Of a stretch of DNA of 64,000 nt, positions 32,331 through 44,300 are shown one piece after another. The notes under the pieces are model-generated. The model was not told the DNA's origin. It worked only from the letters and a program-made list of their open reading frames with translations, and ran no database searches. Position numbers and translations under genes: made by a program. Positions within the stretch are counted from its first letter, which is position 1. Every line of letters starts with the position of its first letter. The DNA is from Symsagittifera roscoffensis (taxonomy: Eukaryota; Xenacoelomorpha; Acoela; Convolutidae): positions 61,680,054-61,744,053 of the forward strand of contig NC_087066.1 of NCBI RefSeq assembly GCF_963678635.1. The letters are read 5' to 3'.

Positions 32331-32999
32331 TGTCTAACGTTTTTCCAAAAATTTGATAAACAATCCCCAGTTTTCTCAAAATTCTACACTATATAGAGTC
32401 AACAACGCAAAAATTTCAAACTACTATCAGTTCAATCATATGAATTCTCCATCAATCAAGTACTTCAATACAGAATTGATCAAAATAAACACAAACTAAA
32501 ATTTTTTGACAATGAACTTATAACACTTCATAAGCTTTTTAGAGTAACAGTTACATCCATCAATTACGCTTACGCTAAAAATACAAACAGAGACATAATA
32601 TCCCTACATATTTACAGTAATTCACAATACAAAATCACATTACCTTTAGGAGTTTTTAGGATCATTGCGAAACAAACGCAACAATCTACCCAACAGAAGA
32701 AAAAACATTTAGAGTAAATAACCTATTAAAATTGTTAGACATTTGTCAATCGAATATTCTTGACGAAGAACTAACTATTAATGAAATTACAAACAATTCA
32801 AAACAATACAAGGACTATTTCAAAAAAATGTCTTTTTTTTAAATCAAAATTTCAGATCTCAAAATATACAAGTGATCAACAAAAGTTTTTTGAACAATGT
32901 TCAATTTTCAACAATCTCAGATCAATCAGCAAGAATTTGAACAATTAATGGAAACAATATTAAAACATCCAATGGTCTAATGCTGCATCTAAATTGAAC

Positions 33000-33800
33000 G
33001 TTGGAAAAATACAATCACCATTACACCTCCCTCTTACACTTGACGCATTTTTCAAAAAGCGACGAGCAAGTGAAATACCATTCACTTACAAGATAAAGTA
33101 AGCAGATTACTAGGCTTTCTCGAACAATAAGAAATCATATCACCAGTAAATAAAAAATAACAACCCAAAGAAAATACCTTTATTAACCCCGTAAGTATTC
33201 TTGCTAAAGGCGAGTCAATAAAAATTGTTCTAGATGCAAGATATCTCAATTACCTCCTTCATAAATCTTAATGCAATTAGCCTATAGAACCAAAACAAGT
33301 AAAACTCACAAATATAAATGAACCGTTTTATACCACTGCTGATATGAACAGTGCATACAACTAAAAACCATTGGACCAACAATCACGCCGACTCACACAA
33401 TTCGTTAATGGAAATCAACAATACAATATTATTAGACTAATCTATGGAATATCCATAGGACCAGCAGCTCTTTCAGCCTTCATGAGCAAAATTATTTGAC
33501 CACACTTTCTCAGCAAAAAAGTTATCACATATTTAGACGATGTCTTCATACAATCAAAAACAAACCAGGAAACTTTCAAATTATCAGAAGATATCATCAA
33601 GTTTTGCTAAAAAAAAACATTAAAGCAACCTCAGAAAAATCAACTTTTTTTCTCACTCGTGTTAAATTCCTTGGACACATAATTGAAGCTAATACAAGTC
33701 CTCCTTCAAAATCACAACTAGATGTCATATTAAAACTTCAACCACTATCTAATAAAAAAAAATCCAGGAATTCCCTGGATTGTTAAACTTTTTGAGTAAA
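33000..33800 (+). pseudogene. Retroelement reverse transcriptase (decayed, gypsy-like)
   Basis: Landmarks in order: an IKIVLDARYLN block near 33215-33250, the motif A segment TTADMNSAY near 33340, YGISIGPAALSAFM near 33445-33485, and the catalytic YLDD box at 33530-33541 followed by VFIQSKT. A FLTRVKFLGHIIEA segment follows near 33645-33690, where gypsy-type enzymes have FLG-H. The frame changes between YLDD and FLGH, and a TGA stands where a Trp would be expected just before YLDD. The enzyme copies the element's RNA into DNA; this copy is dead. The order RT, RNase H, integrase places it in the gypsy/retrovirus type. Confidence 0.85.
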
Positions 33801-33959
33801 TACTTTTAGGAATGCAACTGTATTTAGGGCCAGGTTATAATATCTTTTGACAACAAAATGATTTTGAATGGAAATTGGAACATCAAAAACGCTTCGGAGA
33901 AATAAAACCCCTCTCACAGAACAAATCTCAAAACAATTCTAGAACCAGATCAACGGTTC

Positions 33960-34586
33960 CACGCCATGTGCGACGCCTCATGCTTTGGAATTGGCGCAGC
34001 CCTTTAAGGTACAGGTAAAATGAACCTTATATCAGCAAATACGAGACTTTTTACACAGGCGGAACTTGAACTCTCTACCCTCATGAAAGAGTGTATAGCC
34101 ATAATATATACACTCACAGAATATGGATTTTCAACCCTCAGATCAAAAATTCCAACAGTTCCATTCACAGATCATAAAACAATAATTTTTCTAATTACAC
34201 AAAAAACAAATCCAAACCATAGAGTATATAGATTTCAACTAATTCTAATGAAGTTTCCAAACCTACATATAGTATGGGCAGCAGGAAATAACGTTGCTTT
34301 ACCAGATACACTAGGGCGAAACACACCACTTGAACTGATTATACGAAAAACAACTGTAGAAATACCACAGAACATCAAATTCTTCCTTGCAAAAGACGAA
34401 ACCTCACCATGCCTAGAATGCAAGTACAGAGTGAAAACCGACCATGACACTACACAAATAAACACTTTAGAACATTTTCCATTAAATCTCGATTGTCAAA
34501 GAAACCACTATGAAATAGAATTATTAGGAAAAAGTACATTGAAACCAATACCATACTCATCATGGACCAAACACAATACACATTAA
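33960..34586 (+). pseudogene. Retroelement RNase H domain and connection (decayed)
   Basis: MCDASCFGIGAAL at 33966-34004 holds the first catalytic Asp. A TAA follows at once. The longer frame from 34020 then supplies AELELSTLMKEC (catalytic Glu) and VPFTDHKTIIFL (second Asp). LHIVWAAGNNVALPDTLGR follows and matches the usual end of gypsy-type RNase H (the A-x-N-x-x-A-D-x-L-S-R region). RNase H removes the RNA strand of the hybrid made by reverse transcription. The 188-codon frame is the longest intact piece of this element. Confidence 0.8.
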
Positions 34587-35039
34587 AAACACCTAAATTA
34601 CAAAAATTACATTAAAAAAATTTATTACCTTCAATAGCACAGGAAAACATAACAAACAAAATAAGTTTACACGGTCCCCCTGATTTGAATTCAAAACATA
34701 CAATTATTAGAATCTTTAACTTGCAAGACCCCTACATAGTTTACCTCTCTCGAAAAGTGACATTCAAAAAAGCTTTCTTTCAAACAAACAAACGATGACA
34801 CTTAAATTGCCACAAAAAGACCAAAATCTTGACCCCGTCATTAGACACCTTAAAATGGCACAAGTACAAAGCAAAACTAATAAAAGCTGACATCACAATC
34901 CTAGGAATTCAAACAATACATAGATATTTCCGATAAAAGTTAATTATACAACAGTCAACGAAACCACTGATTTTTTAGAAAATCATACTTTAAACAAAAG
35001 TACCCTGTTTACCATTAAGCATGATTTCAATCGCATTTT

Positions 35040-35760
35040 ACATTTCACATTCCTTACATATAAAAGGACATGCAGGTTCAGAAAAAAACATATTCAAACT
35101 TCACTCAAAATTTCTTCTTTCCAAATGCACCAATTCGGATAAAAAACTTATGCAACGATTGCATAACATGTCAGTTATATGAGCCATTTCTACCCCTAAA
35201 GCAATTTGCAGAAAAACAAGATTCTAAAGGATAAAATCTCAATTTCAATCACAGGTTATCATTTCTTACAAAAGGCCCTATATCACCCTCCTCAGAAAGA
35301 AGTTCGTATATAATGATAATAAGGATGCATTTACCCAATATGTAGCACTCAACCACATAACTCATTGAAATGCTTATTATGCTTACACAACGCTTAACAA
35401 ACACTGGATAGCAAATTTTGATATACCAGAAATCCTTGTCACAGAAATTGGAACTGAATTCATAAATAATGAAATCATAACGTTATGTCATTTTTATATT
35501 ACAAACATAAGCCCCAAACATCCCATTCCCCTTGGGCTGTTGGGTTAGTAGAATACATGAATCGTTCAATACAAAAATATATTCGATGTTTTAAGAGTGG
35601 AAATGATTCAAAATGGTCAACCGACGTAAAAACTATTCCTATTAACAGCTTTTGGACTATCACCATAAGAAATTGTTTGGAATCAAAAACTCCGCAAACT
35701 ACAAATGTTCACAGCAATTTCTTCAAAAATGCACAAGGTTATTATTGACCTACTAACATA
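35040..35760 (+). pseudogene. Retroelement integrase (decayed)
   Basis: The zinc-binding N-terminal part is visible as SLHIKGHAGSE near 35050-35085 and CNDCITC near 35150-35170. The catalytic core follows: IIRDAFTQY (first Asp), VTEIGTEFINNEI near 35435-35475 (second acidic residue changed from the usual Asp to Glu) and SPWAVGLVEYMNRSI near 35525-35570 (the final Glu). Integrase inserts the DNA copy into the genome. TGA and other stops and a frameshift near 35490 break it. Confidence 0.8.
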
Positions 35761-38700
35761 CACATGGCGATGATCATTCTTTCACCATCCTCAAACTTTA
35801 AAATTAGCCTCTGGAACACATAGAGATTGAATTTTAAACCGAGATAAAAAAAACTTGACGAAATTTTTCAAAAAATCGCCAAAAAATTATTTCAAAGACA
35901 AAATATTCAATCTCAATTAAATTCATTTTTTACACCTGCATCGAACCTAAAAATAGGAACATATGTCTTAATCCTAAATTAATTTTAACCTAATCAAAAA
36001 AAAATTATTTGAAATAACTAGAAAAACCACAGATGTTACACATAAAATTATTGATCACAACAAAAAGAACAAATACAGCATCGAAAATAGTCTCTTACCA
36101 TATTATCCAAAAGAAAAGGCCGTCCGCAAAATAACACAATTTTACTGCATTACAGGACAAAATTTCGTTGAAAAAACCACAGATAGCCACAAAAAAGTTC
36201 ATTTATCACTGTCACCCGAAATAGGTCACAAAGAAATCAGAGAAAAAATTCAAAATTAATATCTCAAAAAATCTGAAAATTAAATTAATAGCTCAAAAAC
36301 AGAGAATTAATCGTAAGCGGGAGGAAAAAATATTAATACCAGAAACTAAAAGAAAAATCATAACAAAGCCAATCATTGCGTCTCAGAAATCAACCAAGAA
36401 AAGACCACAAAATTTTTATCCCAAAATCAGAAAAACCAGAGAAAGTAGAATTTCAGAAGACTCCCTGAAAAATTATGATACATTTATTTCAAAAATTTCC
36501 GAAGAACCTTTAGTTGTCACTCTTGAACTAACTAGTTCAAAATCAGCCAATCCGAATCGTTTAAAATATCACCACATTTCAACGCCACTATCAAGAGCCG
36601 ACAAATTTTTACTTTCAATTAGATCCAAAACTATATCTAAGAGACCTCCAAGTTAAAAATAAGCAAAAAATTCATAATTGACAACTTCAATAAATAGCAT
36701 ATAAAAGTTATAACCCTCTCCTATCACTCAACGCAAAAATCAACAATATTGTCTCAGCTTATATTCCACATTTCCCAAAAAGGAAAAAATTAAATAAACC
36801 TAAAAACAAATTTCGACTTGATCATCTAGCGTATAGATATGGTACCTTCCAAAAGAACCCCTAATTATCCAATAAAAAAATTAGGAAGTTAATACCTGAA
36901 CCTTCACTTATTACTTCACTAAAAAGTCTCCATATCTTATCCACTCAAAAATTAATGAACAATTCGACCACAACTGGCTTTCAATCCAAAAAAAAATAAA
37001 AAATATTTCGACGAATCAAATTATTTTTCAAAAATCTTTCGAACTTAGTTCACTACTTCAAAACGTTCATTTCAAATCTTCTTTGGATTTTCTAACACTT
37101 TTTCAACTTTTTTCATTATCGACTTTTTTGAAAAAGCACTCCTCCTTTTCATAAATTTTGGAAGTATATTCATGTTTTTCTACTCTCCCATGAAAACCTA
37201 CCACAACCTGTCTAAAATCATTGACCACCTACTCAGGTACGAAACTTAGATAACATCATAAATCCTGCGAAATCTATTTAACAAGAAAGACACCTTTCTT
37301 CTTTTTGTAATTTTCCTCACCTCTCTGGTTTCTTTAATGTTACTAATTTGTAAATGCAAAAAAAAGGTAATAACTACTTTGCAATAGTATACATTTTGCT
37401 GATATTTTTTATAGAAGAAAACTATAAAGAACCTAGATTTAAATAATCAACATTCAAACCAATAAATTTCGAAAGTGCTAATGGACAGGCTCCCAAACAG
37501 CCCCCAACAACCACTACATCCCATGACCCCTCACCCACAGCAACATCTAGTTAAACAAACCAATCCCAATCCTCTACACTTATTTGGTTTGTAGAAAACC
37601 CCTATACATGTGAAGAAAGATCGAGCTATTCGTCAAGCACCCTAGGTGAACAACAATACGAACCAGCAAATAACATCTACCCCTCACTTCAGCAAGACGC
37701 TAACAGAACCAGTCATCTAAGCCGAAACCAAAATCAATCATCTGCAATAGATAGACAAATTATTCACCCTCGACGAAATCAAATCCTTGCCACACCAACA
37801 GTTCATTTTAATATACACTCATCACGATCCTCGACGACATAAGCGAACCCGTAGATTTTTCATCAGACACCTCTTTATCACTGCCAGAAGATCTATCACT
37901 CCCATCAACACCTTCAGTAACAGATCAAACACCAACCACTACGTTTCCTCTGAAATTCCCTAATAATTTAGACGATCGATATCCACAACTTCTAAGTACT
38001 AGTATACCTTACGACTAGATTGGATTACAATTCTAGCACTCCTCCCCTTTTTGGTTGACACCTCGATAGTATTCGACTACAAAATTGGGCACTAAACCGA
38101 TTACAATACATACACGACATTCACAAAGATATACAGAAACATAATATACAAATCCTTACTCAAAACAACTTAGCCCTTAGATTCGAAATAACAGTTAAAC
38201 TAAATAATTTAGTTCATTACCCACCACCATCATCTCCACCAATTATAACAGCTCAACCCTTGCCACCTTCTTTTATCACAACAGAATATATCTACAAATA
38301 CGATAGATAAACAAAAAAGACAGGATTTTCAGGATTATCAAACACATGTATCTTTTAAAAGTTTTCTTTCTCAAAACCATTTCCCCCTTGTACTTTGAAA
38401 ACCCACATCACATCAAAATCCTTCCCCTCAAACAGGACCACAAGACCTACTGGTTACAGTTATGATTGTGAAGAAAACCAACAAAAACAATACATAAATA
38501 CGCAATTAATCAAGTAGAACAATGTGAATCCGAGCCACAAGACATAGAATCAACAATCATAGTAGCAACATTTTGCTCAAAAGCACGAGCTACAACTCTA
38601 ACAGGATATAAGTTTACAGCAAAATTCTCAGAAAAAAAAGTACATTGTTCACAAGTCTCAGATGGAAACAAAAATAGACTCGACCACGAATCCTTTTAAC

Positions 38701-39743
38701 AAAGTAATTGGAAGACCTTTACATCTTTAGCCTTATGATTGCAAAAACTAAAGAGCCAAAAATAAAGGCACAAATCGCAAAATGATAAGTTTTCAAGTCT
38801 TCCCAGATTCTCCACATCAGGCAGAACTTGAACGGCACCAAGTTCATACTCATTTAGACAATAACTATCCGTACCACGGCGCACACGGTCGTTTATTTTA
38901 TGATTAACTTGATAAAAACTGGATACAACACATCGGAATAAATAAGCCCTCGAATTGTAAAGCTGACACAAAAAATAAAGGCTACCAAGAAATAATATTT
39001 TTGATTGGAAAATTCATCAATTGAAAAGAACTTAATAGACGATACTATACTGTATGAAGGACTACGCTTTCCTTGCAAAAATAATCAAGGATATTGCGAT
39101 CCTAGCACTCGGACACAGGCAACCATAGTTTGGTTCCTTGAAGACACATGTACCACGTTTCAAATTGCTGAAAATCACGCAAGAATAATAAAAGTTCACC
39201 AGAAAGACTTCATTCATTTAATCTCTTTTGAAAAGATCAACCCTGACAGATTTGGATCAAATGGACAGAATTATAAAGTTATTGACGGTATAGAAAAAAA
39301 AATTTGAGGCCTTCAAATTTACCCTGAAACAGAAGTAGAATGTTTTTATCCCAAACCACTTTTCAAGACCCAATTTTCAGAATTTCTTGTCGAACACAAA
39401 AAAAATTCAACATAGAAACAGGAAAGATACATACTGACCCTGCACAACCATATCAAAACCCAAAAAGATGAAAAATCTTACATTCCGGTAACATTTTACA
39501 AAAGCACAAGAAATCCTGGCGGAAAACTTTGCCCAGAAAATAAAGTTAGTACACGATTACAAGAACTTTCAATTATAAGCAACACATGTTTTGGTGCAAT
39601 CCAATACGATATACACCTTGATATGAAACTCGACTATACAATCAGAAGAATTTTTCAGGAAATGTCATTCTCCTAATTAGAAACACTCCATCAGTTATGT
39701 GAACTTGAATGGACAAAATTGTTACAATCGCTTGCTTCAGCAG
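35761..39743 (+). pseudogene. Downstream retroelement frames, possibly env-like (decayed, cut by a gap)
   Basis: After the integrase the A-rich, G-poor plus-strand composition continues to the gap. Near 37270-37365 a hydrophobic stretch followed by a Lys-rich tail resembles a membrane anchor, although it is interrupted by stops. Further on, 37490-37960 is rich in Pro, Ser and Thr codons, and 38500-39700 holds short frames with several Cys residues, the longest at 39005-39307. A position behind integrase, a membrane-like segment and Cys-rich frames would suit an envelope-type gene. I see no signature that proves it, and it could be another accessory frame. Confidence 0.35.
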
Positions 39744-39943
39744 NNNNNNNNNNNNNNNNNNNNNNNNNNNNNNNNNNNNNNNNNNNNNNNNNNNNNNNNN
39801 NNNNNNNNNNNNNNNNNNNNNNNNNNNNNNNNNNNNNNNNNNNNNNNNNNNNNNNNNNNNNNNNNNNNNNNNNNNNNNNNNNNNNNNNNNNNNNNNNNNN
39901 NNNNNNNNNNNNNNNNNNNNNNNNNNNNNNNNNNNNNNNNNNN
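39744..39943. other. Assembly gap, exactly 200 Ns
   Basis: A run of exactly 200 N characters is a conventional placeholder set by scaffolding software, so the true gap size is unknown. It lies inside the retroelement's downstream region. Confidence 0.99.
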
Positions 39944-42900
39944 GTTGCCATTTCTATCCATCTAACCTCCAACGCCAATCCTCCGCATTTCGCTCTCAGA
40001 CCTCATCTCTTCTCCCCTATCATGTTTTTTTCTAACTCACCACGCATGGAATCAGACGACACAATTCAAACAGTTTTGAATACCATCTCTAATTTTAAAA
40101 CTCAGATATAGAAACCCCCCGACTACTTCCTTGACTCAGAACCCAGCCCAACTAACTTTTCGCAACCACCTTTCCAACCCATTGCTTCCCAGCTTCCGAA
40201 TGAACCCTCTCCCTGCCCCTCTTCATACACTGATTCTACCCCTATCGTTTCCCCGATGTCAAGTAACCAACCCGATGCACCTAGCCCCATGACCAATAAC
40301 CAATTAGAGCATTAATTAGATATTTTTATAACACAATAACAACACCTTCAAGACAAAAAAATTGCGTTTACAGTTGACCAACTAACAAACTCAGCCTCAA
40401 CATCCGAATCCTCAATTTATTTAGTCCATATTTCCCACTGACCAGAGCACATAGAGTTTTTAAACGAAAACACTCTAAAATTCCATAGCAATTTCTCAAT
40501 AGCCGTTCACGATCATACCAACTAAATTCCCACCATCCACAACACACTAACATCATGGAACTTTTAATTCATTTTCCCCCAATTTACATAGTATGCGACC
40601 GCTAACGACAACCAATAAAATTGATACGTTGACAAAAATTTCCTGTTTCCCACATTCTCTTGGACTACCTACTATCATTTCACTAACCCATTAAGCCTTC
40701 CCTCGGAAAACACCACTTGATGACAATGTACTATGTCACTTCCTCTTCATAAACTGACCACTGCACTTCATCAAAATCAATTCACCACCATCGGATTAAG
40801 CCAAACTCTCAGTCGGTTTATTGCACATCGCGCTACCGGATTTTCAATCAATCACTACGATCAAGCAAAAACGCGATATATGGAAGACACTCCAAATGAG
40901 GACGACCCCAATACTAAACACTAATTAACAGAAATTTTTTTATTAGATCTGAACATATATTCCGTATAGATAGTACAAACAAAAAGTTCGATTATATTAC
41001 CGCTTCGCGCTAACAAACACCAAAGCATACGAATCATATTTCAACAAATTTAATCATTTCGCACATCTAGCGAACGCGAAATTCACTGCTCGCATGAAAT
41101 CTTGTTAAGAACGAAACTAACCCACGCGTACACATATTATACAATTATACAAGATCATTACACATCTAACTCACCAACAAGTAACCCACAACATCGCTGT
41201 ATGTTTAATAAATCAAAGTATGCTTCACCATATTTCTTAATGACACTTATTGCATTAAATCGACTAATCTCCACGGCACCCTCCATAACTATGATCCCAT
41301 CAGACAGATAATACTTCCTGCCCACTTACCAACACTTTCCTCATTGACGACGCTCGCCCGCTTATGCTCCCCCTCGAATTTATACAGCCCATTGAAATCA
41401 CCCTACTAGATTACATTCAATACACTAAATTCAACCACAAATTATATAATTTAATTCAAAACACATATCATGAATTCTCAACACTCACCGAAGAAATTAA
41501 CATCATAGCTGGAACTCCTCTGACATCTGCTTCGCACTGAAATCGTAATCCGCATGCTCGCGAAACTTCTCGTAACATCAGACACGAGTAAAACAACCTT
41601 CCTCATGAAATTTTCTATGATGCAGAACCCTTGTAATTATAAACATAAATATTTAAACTAACAAATAAAACAAAAAAATTACCATTCTATCATGTATTTC
41701 TCATTTTTTTTTTAATTTCATCAATCACTCATCTAAAAGAACAAAAACCAAAAAAAAATCATCAGCTCTTTTTCTAGCTTTAAAAATTTTGCTTTAACTA
41801 TCATAATAAATTAATCAACCCAGTGAGTTTTTTCTCAAATGCAATTAAAAAACAACTCTGTAGTAAAATTCAAATAATTCAAAGCAAAAAATTGAAAAAA
41901 AAAAACAAATTACAAGGAAACTAACCTTTTTATCTGAGCTTCTTTTATAAATTTAAAACGTAGCTTTATTCGCCCACAATTCACACACACTTTTTACCAA
42001 ACTGGCAAAACTCGCCCTCGTAGAGTTGTTAATAATTGAATTTCAAGTTTCTCAAGTAGCTGATAACAACTCTAACTTGTTTTCCTTTAACCCGGTTGGA
42101 AGGACTTATAAGTAAGCTTAAGCTAACAAACGCAGCTTACTAACACCACAAAACCAACTGCATGTATAAGAAAATCCCACGGTACTCAGACCAGATTAAG
42201 CCCAGATTAAAACTTGATGAAGTTTTCTTTTGAAACCCACTTTCAAGTTTATTAAAACCTCTTGAAACTATAAAACGCCAAAAGAAAAACCTAAAACAAA
42301 ACAATCTGTTTTTGATAAAAGGACACAACCAGAGACAAAAAAAAAGATAAAAAAGCCTGATAAAAAAGTACAAAAAGTTAAACATAAAAAGAGACTCTTC
42401 TCAAAGAGACTGTAAAACTATACTCCCTCCCAGTAGGACGCCCTGAGTATGCTCTATAGCCGGCCTAGGGTGAGCGACTCTTTAAAATAACTGAAACTAA
42501 AAAACGCTTTTGCGAAAACAACTAAAAACGTCATATTTAAACTGATCTCATTAACAAGATATAGATATAATATGCAACGTGAAAAGATTTCTTAGAGAAA
42601 ACGCAGCGAGCAGCAAAGAGAGATGAAAACTCGACGACATTTTGGAATGGCAAGTCTATTGGTTCGTGCCGTAGTCACAACCCTCGCAGGATTTGAAGTA
42701 TGCACCCAACATCGCAGCAAAGGAATCTATTAAATAAGAACAATGGCGAACTGGATGTTGATCTCACATACCGGGTCCTATTTACTTGGTACTTCACACA
42801 GAAAGTCAAACTTCATCTTGCACGTAGTCTTGCTCTAAGCTTAACGGAATCGAAACATCATTGCATCGATCAAAAATCTTGACAAGATCACTCAAGACGA

Positions 42901-43010
42901 CCTATGATACAACGAGACCCAATTCTGGTACACGAACAACTGCCCTTCTTCTCGTTACGAAAACAACTACATCTCTGCTTCCTTCACGCAGTCACTGCTC
43001 CAACCGCGCC
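39944..43010 (+). other. A- and C-rich stretch right of the gap, probable 3' part of the retroelement
   Basis: The plus strand stays A/C-rich and G-poor, as in the retroelement left of the gap. A Pro/Ser/Asn-rich segment at 40080-40315 resembles in style the one at 37490-37960. The longer frames are 42861-43130, 42904-43167 and 40733-40924, none with a recognised domain. A short GC-rich patch, AGTAGGACGCCCTGAGTATG...GCCGGCCTAGGG, lies near 42432-42475. I cannot place a 3' LTR boundary. Confidence 0.4.
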
Positions 43011-43107
43011 AAAGAAAAATACTCCAAAGAACAGAAGCCTCTCCATCAATCCCTGCTCCAAAGAAAAATACTCCAAAGAACAGAAGCCTCTCCATCAATC
43101 CTTCACT
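43011..43107. repeat. Two-copy tandem repeat, 49-bp period
   Basis: AAAGAAAAATACTCCAAAGAACAGAAGCCTCTCCATCAATCC occurs at 43011 and again at 43060, almost without change. It looks like a recent slippage or unequal-exchange event. Confidence 0.9.
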
Positions 43108-43147
43108 ACAATAAACATTTTGATAACTAAAAACTCTCTAAGCCCCG

Positions 43148-43545
43148 GATGGGTCGAATCAGTTTAAAACTAGTACTTATAACCAATTACATTCTTGATC
43201 GAACTATCTCTATAAAACATTTCTTACTAACCAATCATGATCCATAACTAACACTGACAATTGATGTAGTTTTGAAACCACTTGTAGTCTCAGCACCAAA
43301 ACAAATTGAAAAAATCTTAGAAGACAGTTAATCTCCTTTGGAACAAGTTCCAAAAACTTAACCCGCAAATACCAGTATACACTAGATCTATTGAGACTAG
43401 GAGATGCTAGAGTAAGATTAAGATTGGTATCAGGCTAAGAAGCTGAACGAATCTATCCGGCCGAAAATAAGATAGCGTGACGAACAGACGGTGTACCTTA
43501 TCTAAAATTACTCTATGAGTAAGCTACCTCAGGCTTAAACTCATA
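43148..43545 (+). repeat. Dispersed LTR-like repeat, right of the retroelement
   Basis: It matches 26786-27040 in the same orientation through GTTTAAAACTAG, CCAATCATGATCCAT, TTGGAACAAGTTCCAAAAACTTAACCCGCAAATACCAGTATACACTAGATC and AGATTGGTATCAGGCTAAGAAG. It also keeps the GAACGAATCTATCCGGCCGAAAATAAGATAGCGTGACGA block shared with the inverted copies at 6600-7030 and 14140-14570. It also has TTGTAGTCTCAGCACC, the counterpart of the stem in those copies. Confidence 0.65.
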
Positions 43546-43559
43546 ACTATGTTTAGATG

Positions 43560-43727
43560 GACTAATTACATTTTTGAGCTCTCCTGAAAAGCCGAAAAGA
43601 TCCAAGTGAAGCCGTTTATTTTTTAAGATGAGAAAAATATGTGAAAAAGCCAAGTGGGATCTTTTGGGCAGAAAGGTTGTTTCCCTTCTAGAAAGAATCA
43701 TCCTCCCCACCCTAAATCTGCCACTGT
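43560..43727. mobile_element. Remnant of a small non-autonomous transposon
   Basis: It shares ordered blocks with the element at 59399-59722: TGAGCTCTCCT-AAA, GAAG(T/C)CG, a GTG/GTACAAAAAG segment, GG(A/-)CCTTTTGG or GGATCTTTTGGGCAG, and a C-rich right end (CCTCCCCACCCTAAATCTGCCACTG here). The left part is missing or too diverged to bound. It ends about 125 bp before the ion-channel exon. Confidence 0.5.
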
Positions 43728-43852
43728 TTAACCTGTTATGTCAGTTTTTTTTTGCTCACGGATACATGAATTCTTAGCTGCCATTTGCATGGTGTTCTAT
43801 TGCATAATTAAGTAAAGTTCAATCAGAGAGTTTCTATTATAACTTCGTGTAG

Positions 43853-44201
43853 GAATACAACAACTCGACTGAGATCCCTGATGACATGGTGACTGAAAAC
43901 TCCACAGAACAGTCGCCTCAACTGAGAGCGGGTGAAAAAGAGGAACAACTTCTTGAGGCTATTCGAGACAAAATCCCAAGATACAGCCCCCCTGAAATTG
44001 AGAATAAAGTTTTCGTGGGAGCTAGCATTGGTCAAATTATTAATGTGGATGAAAAACAAGGAGTTTGGACTGCAATGCTTGAAATTGTGTCTTATTACCT
44101 AACAAAACATAATCTATGGCCTGCTACGTGGAGTGTTGATGCTCAAACTAGCACCCCTTGTTTACTTGTGCCTCAAGATTACGTCTGGGCGCCTAGTCTG
44201 A
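43853..44201 (+). CDS. Cys-loop ligand-gated ion channel, N-terminal extracellular exon
   Basis: The exon is bounded by a pyrimidine-rich TTCGTGTAG acceptor (its TAG is an in-frame stop, so the frame must start here) and a GTAAGT donor at 44202-44207. It encodes 116 codons plus one base. An N-terminal stretch has Asn-x-Ser/Thr sites (YNNSTE, ENSTEQ). Then come LLEAIRDKIPRYSPPEIENK and VFVGASIGQIINVDEKQGVW, the first beta strands of the ligand-binding domain (family form V-V-GL-L-I-DVDEKN). LVPQDYVWAPSL follows, matching VP---IW-PD. The usual W-D-L-W block is altered (SYYLTKHNLWPATW), so the subunit is divergent. The end in phase 1 fits the exon at 59741, which starts with two bases of a split codon. 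The product would be a plasma-membrane receptor subunit. Confidence 0.82.
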
Positions 44202-44207
44202 GTAAGT

Positions 44208-44300
44208 ACCAAACGCCCCCCCCCCCCACACCATCCCCACCATCCACCACCCCACCATCTACCACCCCACTAATTACGTCGCTTCTACTTTTGTAAAAGT
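44208..44300. repeat. C-rich low-complexity tract at the intron start
   Basis: Immediately after the donor, a C10 run and CCACCATC/CCACCCCACCATCTACC repeats give an intronic Pro/Thr-coding look. The open frame that runs from the exon into this tract is an artefact of missing stops, not coding. Confidence 0.8.

Noticed and set aside
39691-40111. Several frames of about 100 codons crossing the gap
   Set aside because: They consist largely of N-coded unknown residues; the gap size is arbitrary.
44202-44296. Extension of the channel frame into a Pro/Thr-rich tail
   Set aside because: It begins at a canonical GTAAGT donor, and the next exon fits in phase; the tail is C-rich intron sequence.
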